From: a bacterium
GTDB lineage: Bacteria > Patescibacteriota > SICC01
DNA length: 34,039 nucleotides
Assembly (NCBI GenBank): GCA_030699935.1
Contig: JAUYKS010000024.1
Span: forward strand, 1-34,039
Direction of reading: 5' to 3'
The notes below the pieces were generated by a model that did no database searches, was not told the DNA's origin, and saw only the letters and a list, made by a program, of their open reading frames with translations. The translations under genes were made by a program, and so were the position numbers. Positions 29,742 through 34,039 of this stretch are shown here, piece by piece (positions within the stretch are counted from its first letter, which is position 1; each line of letters opens with the position of its first letter).

Positions 29742-30254
29742 ATGAAAACACCACACATCAAAGTCCCTACCGACATTTCCAAGAAAACGATTTCAAAATC
29801 GATTTCTAAATTGAGCCGCGGCGGAGCGGTACTTGCCGCTGCCGTCCTGAGCCTCGGATCGACCGGCGCCGATGCAGCGGCGAACCAGGCGTTCGTCGCC
29901 AACGCGCCCGACCTGAGCCCCGCGGCGGTCGGCGCTCCCAAGGCGGATCCGATCGTCGTCCGCCGGATCGTGAAGGTGCAGCCCGAGCCGGAACCGCAAC
30001 CGGTCGCGCAGCCAGCGGTGCAGCAAGGCGGCGGCGGATGCGGCCTGGATACGATCAAACAGCGCGAGTCAGGCGGCGACTACCGTGCCCAGAACTCGTC
30101 CAGCTCGGCTTCCGGCGCCTATCAGGTCATTGACGGCACCTGGGGCGGCTACGGCGGCTACCAGCGGGCTGGAGACGCCCCGAAGAACGTCCAGGACAAG
30201 TTCGCGCAATCGCTCTACGCCAAGCACGGCTCGAGCCCCTGGATCGTCTGCTAA
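29742..30254 (+). CDS. Secreted lysozyme-like/transglycosylase protein
   Basis: This 170-residue protein has a basic N-terminus and a hydrophobic segment (GGAVLAAAVLSLG, ~28-40) ending TGADAAA, consistent with a Sec signal peptide. A Pro/Glu-rich linker (PEPEPQPVAQP) follows, then a small lysozyme-fold domain (~98-170): IKQRESGGDYRAQN with the likely catalytic Glu, SGAYQVIDGTWGGYGGYQRA and VQDKFAQSLYAKHGSSPWIVC. The domain resembles Rpf/transglycosylase-like peptidoglycan hydrolases. AAGGAGGT lies six bases before the ATG. A bidirectional terminator follows the stop. Confidence 0.85.
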   Translation: MKTPHIKVPTDISKKTISKSISKLSRGGAVLAAAVLSLGSTGADAAANQAFVANAPDLSPAAVGAPKADPIVVRRIVKVQPEPEPQPVAQPAVQQGGGGCGLDTIKQRESGGDYRAQNSSSSASGAYQVIDGTWGGYGGYQRAGDAPKNVQDKFAQSLYAKHGSSPWIVC

Positions 30255-30287
30255 GGCTAGAACCGCGGCGAGTTGCGCCGTGAATCG

Positions 30288-30317
30288 AAAAGCCCCGCTC
30301 AACCGAGCGGGGCTTTT
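30288..30317. terminator. Bidirectional intrinsic terminator
   Basis: AAAAGCCCCGCTC-AACC-GAGCGGGGCTTTT is a perfect 13-bp stem with an A-run on the left and T-run on the right. It ends the lysozyme-like gene on the plus strand and tRNA-Glu on the minus strand. Confidence 0.93.
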
Positions 30318-30321
30318 GATG

Positions 30322-30393
30322 TGACCCCACGGGGAATCGAACCCCGGTTTCCAGGATGAGAACCTGGTGTCCTAGCCGCTAGACGATGGGGCC
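30322..30393 (-). tRNA. tRNA-Glu (anticodon CUC)
   Basis: On the minus strand the sequence begins GGCCCCATCGTCTAGCGG and folds as a cloverleaf. The acceptor stem is GGCCCCA with TGGGGTC, and the D arm contains AGCGGCTAGGAC. The anticodon stem CCAGG-TTCTCAT-CCTGG gives anticodon CTC, which reads GAG. The T arm is CGGGG-TTCGATT-CCCCG. The 3' CCA is not encoded. TACAAT upstream on the same strand (30409-30414 in plus coordinates) is a probable -10. Confidence 0.96.
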
Positions 30394-30445
30394 GGGCGGC
30401 ACCATCCAATTGTACGCAATGCCGCCGTCGTGCACATCCGATTGC

Positions 30446-30464
30446 GCTTGCTTGACAAGCAAGC
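30446..30464. promoter_or_regulatory. 19-bp perfect palindrome, candidate operator
   Basis: GCTTGCTTG-A-CAAGCAAGC is a perfect inverted repeat with a one-base centre. It contains TTGACA and lies just before the coiled-coil gene and upstream of tRNA-Glu on the other strand. The size and symmetry suit a dimeric repressor site. Confidence 0.5.
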
Positions 30465-30484
30465 ATACTGAGGAGTAATCTGGA

Positions 30485-30835
30485 TTGACCATGGGAGCGG
30501 CGGTAACCAAACAAGAACTCAAGAAAGCGCTTCGGGATTACGCGACGAAGCGTGACCTCGACAAGTCGATCGATAACGCCCTGAAAAGGCAGGACAAGCG
30601 CTTCGCGAAGCGAATTGTCGAATCCGAGGCGTGGAGCGAGCGCGTCTTCGCGACCAACGAGCGCGTCGACCAACTGGAAGGGAATATGATCCGCCGGTTC
30701 AACGAGACGGACGGCAAGATCGACGCGCTCGAGCATCGGCTGACGGATAAGGTCGAAGGCTCGATCGAAGCTTCGGAGCAGCGCATCATCGGCGCGATGC
30801 AGGCGATCGTGACACAGGTGGCCGCCAAGCTATAG
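30485..30835 (+). CDS. Coiled-coil hypothetical protein
   Basis: This 116-residue, almost wholly helical protein shows heptad-like patterning through KQELKKALRDYATKRDLDKSI and RVDQLEGNMIRRFNETDGKIDALEHRL. No membrane segment or catalytic motif is visible. The TTG start at 30485 is supported by AGGAG nine bases upstream; the ATG at 30491 is the alternative. It converges on the RelE-like gene: the palindrome CTATAG (30830-30835) supplies the stop codons of both genes. Similar ATKRDL-type coiled-coil proteins are common in Patescibacteria. Function unknown. Confidence 0.7.
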   Translation: MTMGAAVTKQELKKALRDYATKRDLDKSIDNALKRQDKRFAKRIVESEAWSERVFATNERVDQLEGNMIRRFNETDGKIDALEHRLTDKVEGSIEASEQRIIGAMQAIVTQVAAKL

Positions 30836-31090
30836 GCGCTTATAGACGTCCTTACGGTGGCGTACCCGCAGGATCCGCAGCTCCCGGTCGTCCATGTTCT
30901 TCACGATAATCCGGTAGGTCCCCAGCCGGAACCGATGCGTGGCTTCGTGCGATTTGACCAACGGCGCTGCGAACTGCAGGGGAGTATCTGCCCGCTCCCA
31001 GTAGCGCAGCTTGTCTCCCAAGCGCGACCGGACGGCCCGCGGCAGCTTGTCGATGTCTTTCTTGGCTGAATCCGTAACGGTGAAGAGCAT
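30830..31090 (-). CDS. RelE/ParE-family toxin
   Basis: This 86-residue protein has the RelE-type layout: FTVTDSAKKDIDKLPRAVR, a beta sheet with THRFRLGTYRIIVKN, and LRILRVRHRKDVYKRL at the C-terminus, whose basic and Tyr residues match the usual catalytic region. RelE toxins cleave mRNA in the ribosomal A site or, in ParE relatives, act on gyrase; which applies here is not clear. It lies 18 bases after a Phd/YefM-type antitoxin on the same strand. Confidence 0.88.
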   Translation of the reverse strand: MLFTVTDSAKKDIDKLPRAVRSRLGDKLRYWERADTPLQFAAPLVKSHEATHRFRLGTYRIIVKNMDDRELRILRVRHRKDVYKRL

Positions 31091-31108
31091 TCGGTACGTC
31101 CGGTGGGT

Positions 31109-31351
31109 TCAGCCGAGATCGGAGAAGATCGCATCCAGAGAATGCGTTTTCTCCTGGAGGGCCTTGCGAAGGCTGGCCTGGAACTCCTTATCCTGGGATT
31201 CGAGCAAGTCCTCGAGGTAGTCGAGGTCGATCAGGGCGAGATCCGGGCGGCCCCGCTTAGTGATAACCGTGACGTTCTTTCCGCCGCGAACCCTTTTGGC
31301 AATGGCGGCGTAGGACTTACGCAGTTCGGTACTTTTTACGGCTGAAGTCAT
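31109..31351 (-). CDS. Phd/YefM-type antitoxin
   Basis: This 80-residue protein starts MTSAVKSTELRKSYAAIAKR, the DNA-binding N-terminal half of Phd/YefM antitoxins. NVTVITKRGRPDLALIDLDYL and a helical toxin-binding tail follow. The ORF track starts at GTG 31372, but that lies within the operator and -10 region (TATACT on the minus strand, 31369-31364), so I use ATG 31351. The gene pairs with the downstream RelE-like toxin. Confidence 0.88.
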   Translation of the reverse strand: MTSAVKSTELRKSYAAIAKRVRGGKNVTVITKRGRPDLALIDLDYLEDLLESQDKEFQASLRKALQEKTHSLDAIFSDLG

Positions 31352-31365
31352 ATGTATATCTAAAG

Positions 31366-31384
31366 TATACACTTTAAATGTATA
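31366..31384 (-). promoter_or_regulatory. Antitoxin operator/promoter
   Basis: TATACA-7-TGTATA is a perfect inverted repeat overlapping the -10 box (TATACT) of the antitoxin gene. This suits autorepression by the Phd/YefM-toxin complex. Confidence 0.6.
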
Positions 31385-31409
31385 GATAGCAAGGGGGCTG
31401 AGGTTGGTT

Positions 31410-31814
31410 TTACTTCGCTTTCGCCTGGTCGGCGGCCTTGGGCGCCTCAGCCTTCGCCTGGCTGAGTCCCGCCTTGGCCTGCTTGACCAGCGCGGTGAAC
31501 GCTTTCGGCTCGCGGTACGCGAGGTCGGCGAGCATCTTCCGGTTCAGCTCGATGCCGGCCGCCTTGGCGCCGGCCATGAACTGCGAGTAGCTGAGCCCGT
31601 GCTGGCGCGCGCCGGCGTTGATCCGCTGGATCCAGAGGCGGCGGAAGTCGCGCTTCTTGGTGCGGCGGTCACGGTAGGCATAGCTCCAGGCCTTGAGCAG
31701 CGCCTCACGGGCCTTCTTGACCGAATGGCGCCGGAGGCCCTGGTAGCCCTTGGTCTGGCGCAGGACGCGCTTGTGGCGGCGGTGGGCGGTCACGCCCCGT
31801 TTCACGCGAGGCAT
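31410..31814 (-). CDS. rplT: 50S ribosomal protein L20
   Basis: L20 binds 23S rRNA early in large-subunit assembly. The sequence carries the family signature: [40 protein letters not shown] and [20 protein letters not shown]. At 134 residues it is ~15 longer than usual because of an Ala/Lys-rich C-terminal tail. It starts two bases after the rpmI stop. infC, usually first in this operon, is not present upstream. Confidence 0.97.
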   Translation of the reverse strand: MPRVKRGVTAHRRHKRVLRQTKGYQGLRRHSVKKAREALLKAWSYAYRDRRTKKRDFRRLWIQRINAGARQHGLSYSQFMAGAKAAGIELNRKMLADLAYREPKAFTALVKQAKAGLSQAKAEAPKAADQAKAK

Positions 31815-31816
31815 CC

Positions 31817-32077
31817 TTAGCGCCCCCCTCGTGAGGCGCGGGCCGGGCGGGCGCGTCGTGACGCGCCTGCGCCGCCGGCCAGCAGCTTGCGGGCGCGGCG
31901 AGTGTCGGCCTTGGCGAGGTCGGTCACGCCGTGCTTGGCGCGCTTGCGGGCGACCGATTTGTGCTCAAGCAGGTGGGAGACGTAGGCACGGCGGCGCTTC
32001 AGCTTGCCGCCTCGCTTGCCGCCGCCGGTCAGCTTGATCCGCTTGGCGGTGCCGGAATGTGACTTCATTTTAGGCAT
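31817..32077 (-). CDS. rpmI: 50S ribosomal protein L35
   Basis: L35 is a small basic large-subunit protein. [20 protein letters not shown] and [15 protein letters not shown] match the family. At 86 residues it is ~20 longer than typical, with an Ala/Arg/Gly tail. GAAAGG precedes the ATG, and TAAGCT ~40 bases upstream may be the -10 of a promoter for rpmI-rplT. Confidence 0.95.
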   Translation of the reverse strand: MPKMKSHSGTAKRIKLTGGGKRGGKLKRRRAYVSHLLEHKSVARKRAKHGVTDLAKADTRRARKLLAGGAGASRRARPARASRGGR

Positions 32078-32139
32078 AGTTAACCTTTCGGCATACGGAA
32101 TCCAGCTTACAGCCTGGGGCGCGGTTCGTCACGCTGTTT

Positions 32140-32418
32140 TCAACGCCGGTAGGCGTCCTTGCGGTGGGCGACCCGGATGACCGTCACTACCAACTCGCGG
32201 TCGAGAATCTCATACACGATGCGGTAGACGCCGCTCCGGATCCGATACGCGTTCTCGAGTCCCTTGAGCTTTTCCACGCCGCGGGGGCGGGGGTCCCGGG
32301 CCAATTTCATAATCCGGCCGACCAGCGTGCGGCGGGCCGGGGCGGGCAGGGCCCGGAGTTCCTTCGTGGCGGACCGTTTGATCCGGATCCGATAGGACGC
32401 CGCGTCAGAGGAGCCCAT
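32140..32418 (-). CDS. RelE/ParE-family toxin (second pair)
   Basis: This 92-residue RelE-like protein reads YRIRIKRSATKELRALPAPA, then RGVEKLKGLENAYRIRSGVY and RIVYEILDRELVVTVIRVAH. The C-terminal HRKDAYRR is the usual end of mRNA-interferase RelE members. It overlaps the end of the antitoxin gene by 14 bases, a normal toxin-antitoxin arrangement. It lies directly upstream of rpmI on the same strand. Confidence 0.9.
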   Translation of the reverse strand: MGSSDAASYRIRIKRSATKELRALPAPARRTLVGRIMKLARDPRPRGVEKLKGLENAYRIRSGVYRIVYEILDRELVVTVIRVAHRKDAYRR

Positions 32419-32641
32419 CGGCCTTCAGCTTGGCCGTGAACGAATCGAAGGACAACGAGGGTTCCTTGGCGCGCGCGCGAACGGCTTCGGTGTCCTCCAG
32501 GTCCTCCAGGATCTGGTACTTCACGGCTTCCTCGACCAGCCCGGACACTGACCGGTTCGTTTCCGCCGCCCGTACTTTGAGAGCCCGGTAGACCGACTCA
32601 GGCAGCGTGATGGTGGTGCGGGTGAAAGTTGAGGTAGTCAT
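32405..32641 (-). CDS. Ribbon-helix-helix antitoxin
   Basis: This 78-residue protein has an RHH DNA-binding N-terminus (FTRTTITLPESVYRALKVRA, then RSVSGLVEEAVKYQILED) and an acidic tail that would wrap the RelE toxin. The ORF track starts further upstream at 32677, inside the -35. I choose ATG 32641, seven bases after the -10, which makes a leaderless transcript. Confidence 0.85.
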   Translation of the reverse strand: MTTSTFTRTTITLPESVYRALKVRAAETNRSVSGLVEEAVKYQILEDLEDTEAVRARAKEPSLSFDSFTAKLKADGLL

Positions 32642-32648
32642 GTAGTGC

Positions 32649-32677
32649 ATAATAGCATAAACGCATAAAATCATCAA
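32649..32677 (-). promoter_or_regulatory. Promoter of RHH antitoxin-toxin, TTGATG-17-TATTAT
   Basis: Read on the minus strand, TTGATG is followed after 17 bases by TATTAT, and the ATG begins seven bases later. No Shine-Dalgarno sequence is possible. Confidence 0.75.
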
Positions 32678-32729
32678 TACCTGACGTTTGCTCCCGGAGC
32701 CCTTTCCGGGATGGTTTCGATTTTAGGCG

Positions 32730-32784
32730 ATCTTTTGCAGATGTTTTGCAGATCTTTTGCAGATTCTCGGAAGTAACGAAAAAG
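32730..32784 (-). repeat. Palindromic repeat family, truncated inverted copy (copy 5)
   Basis: Read on the minus strand this copy starts CTTTTTCGTTACTTCCGAGAAT like the others, but then carries three tandem CTGCAAAA(G/C)AT units and lacks the TTGCAGATGTTT and GGAAGTAA right arm. It lies in the divergent region between the RHH antitoxin and the collagen-like surface gene. Confidence 0.85.
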
Positions 32785-32867
32785 GACATAGAAAAGGGCG
32801 GAGAGGGCTAAAGAGGGGCCGAACAACATCGATCCTCGGCAAGGCGGGGGCAGCACCCGTATGGGGG

Positions 32868-32896
32868 TTGACATTCGGGTGATCTTTTGGTATTAT
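32868..32896 (+). promoter_or_regulatory. Strong promoter of collagen-like surface gene
   Basis: A perfect TTGACA (32868-32873), 17 bases, then TATTAT (32891-32896). The following bases (CAATTTTCTGAGA) match the pilB promoter region at the same offset. The ~90-base leader ends in two tandem ACAAGGCACC units before the ATG. Confidence 0.8.
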
Positions 32897-32992
32897 TGAC
32901 CAATTTTCTGAGAAGAGCGCGCAGGTCGCGTCACAAGGCGTCACAAGCGATACAAAAAGCTAGAGCAAGCAACAAGGCACCACAAGGCACCA

Positions 32993-34039
32993 ATGCTCGG
33001 AAAAATCAAAACGCAATTCGCGAGGGCAACCAAGACGGCGGTTAAGGCCGTCGATCGCCATGTCGTCCGCCGTTTGCCGCGGGTCCTCCGCCGCCACCTC
33101 CCCGCGAACCCGTTGCTCCGTCTCGCCATCGCCCTGATATCCGGACTGCTCGTGACGGGAGGCGCCGTCGCCGGCGCCACCAAGATTGTCGGCGTCATCG
33201 ACGACCTCACCGGCCCGACCGGACCCGAACTTACCGATCAACTCCCGCAGACCGGCCCCGCGTATCCGGCGCCCGAAGGATCGCCGACGCCGTACCCGCA
33301 GCCCGGCGTGGCCTCGAAGAAAATCCAAATCTACGTTTCCAGCGGCGCCTTCGCCCAGAACCTGCCGTTCGTCACCAACCCGATCCAAAAGAGCGACGGC
33401 ACGCCGGCCAAGGACACGCCGGTGGACTTCGCGCTGATCCGCCCCGACGGCACCACCACCCAGTTCACGATGAACACCAACAACGACGGCCGCGTGATCG
33501 GCGTGATCGTCGGGGACCAACTGGCCAACAATGGCGAATACCAACTGATCGGCCGGCTGAGCCAGGGTCTCCGGCTCGAAGGCCAGACCACCTTCCGCGT
33601 GAAGGACGGCAGCACCGAGGTCACCGAAGGCCCGCGCGGCTCTCCCGGACACTCCGGACAGATCGGAACGGAAGGAACGTCCGGATCGGCCGGTCCGTCC
33701 GGCGTAGCGCAGTGTCCGAGCGGACAGTGCGTCAGTTTGCAGGAGGGCAAGACCGTCGCCGAGAAAGGCAGCATCCGCCTGACTGGATCGATCCGAGGCG
33801 CCAGCCTGAGCGCGAGCACCCTGACCACGGACACCCTGACCGCCGGCACCCTGAGTGGTGACGGATCGCTGCTCACCAACGTCGACGCCGAGAAACTCGA
33901 CGGCCAGGACTCCGCCTACTACCGCGACGCCGGCAACATCAACGCCGGCACCCTGAGCAACGCTCGGCTCGGCGCCGAGGTCTCCTTGCTCGGCCAGAGC
34001 GTCGGGGCCGCCGAGATCGAGGCGGGCGCGATCGGCGAC
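32993..34039 (+). CDS. Collagen-repeat surface protein, 3' end outside window
   Basis: The ORF track misses this gene because it has no stop before the window ends; the frame from ATG 32993 is open for 349 codons. A basic N-terminus (MLGKIKTQFARATKTAVKAV) precedes one membrane helix or signal segment (LLRLAIALISGLLVTGGAVAG, ~46-66). Then come a Pro-rich linker, a beta domain and a short collagen-like run of Gly-X-X repeats (GPRGSPGHSGQIGTEG, ~224-247). A tail-fibre-like region follows with LSGDGSLLTNV, KLDGQDSAYYRDAGNI and NAGTLSNARLG. The fibre-like repeats suggest a surface adhesin or appendage. It has a strong dedicated promoter. Confidence 0.88.
   Translation, partial: MLGKIKTQFARATKTAVKAVDRHVVRRLPRVLRRHLPANPLLRLAIALISGLLVTGGAVAGATKIVGVIDDLTGPTGPELTDQLPQTGPAYPAPEGSPTPYPQPGVASKKIQIYVSSGAFAQNLPFVTNPIQKSDGTPAKDTPVDFALIRPDGTTTQFTMNTNNDGRVIGVIVGDQLANNGEYQLIGRLSQGLRLEGQTTFRVKDGSTEVTEGPRGSPGHSGQIGTEGTSGSAGPSGVAQCPSGQCVSLQEGKTVAEKGSIRLTGSIRGASLSASTLTTDTLTAGTLSGDGSLLTNVDAEKLDGQDSAYYRDAGNINAGTLSNARLGAEVSLLGQSVGAAEIEAGAIGD

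Overview
The window is GC-rich, densely coded bacterial DNA. It carries a nearly complete type IV pilus (T4P) locus, envelope polysaccharide and cell-surface genes, RNase P RNA, a ribosomal protein pair and two toxin-antitoxin pairs. I see no secretin (PilQ) or PilP. There are many short intergenic repeats, a DUF4012 protein, a small YidC/Oxa1-like protein, giant surface proteins, and small genes with -10-like hexamers right at the start codon. Together these suggest a single-membrane-style bacterium of the Patescibacteria/CPR type. That assignment is inference, since no 16S gene is present. TGA behaves as a stop codon throughout.

Layout: 1-3954 holds the 3' part of a giant secreted or surface protein. 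3984-6914 holds pilM-pilN-pilO and a small membrane protein, tightly overlapped. 6915-8050 is an AT-richer insert with two independently promoted small genes (a nuclease-like protein and a GNAT acetyltransferase). 8091-12363 holds a strong promoter followed by pilB-pilT-pilC. 12364-12764 is a repeat-bearing spacer. 12765-17793 holds the major pilin, prepilin peptidase and four minor pseudopilins; the last ends in an adhesin-like tip with SdrD_B-like and DUF5648-like modules. The third minor pseudopilin starts with a CTG codon that the ORF track misses. 17790-18671 holds RNase HI, then rnpB with its own promoter and terminator. 18698-22976 holds a deoxyribosyltransferase-fold protein, a polyprenyl-phosphate sugar transferase and two GT4 glycosyltransferases. 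22990-25846 holds a DUF4012 protein and a YidC-like insertase. 25923-29173 holds small accessory genes: a shikimate-kinase-like protein, two conserved hypotheticals, a truncated SPFH protein, a 40-aa membrane peptide and a DEDD exonuclease. 29629-30254 is a secreted lysozyme-like protein behind a leader hairpin with a U-tract. 30322-32641 (mostly minus strand) holds tRNA-Glu(CUC) and rpmI-rplT bracketed by two RelE-type toxin-antitoxin pairs. 32868 to the end is the start of a collagen-repeat surface protein that the ORF track misses because it runs off the window.

How it fits together: PilM/N/O form the inner platform, PilB and PilT drive extension and retraction through PilC, PilD processes the pilins, and the minor pseudopilins cap the fibre with an adhesive tip. 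With the giant surface proteins and polysaccharide genes this looks like a cell-contact or attachment apparatus. The least explained material is non-coding. A 71-bp palindromic repeat recurs in five intergenic regions, usually next to short tandem repeats of changing period. A TANNNT-N6-start arrangement recurs at several genes and suggests widespread leaderless transcription.
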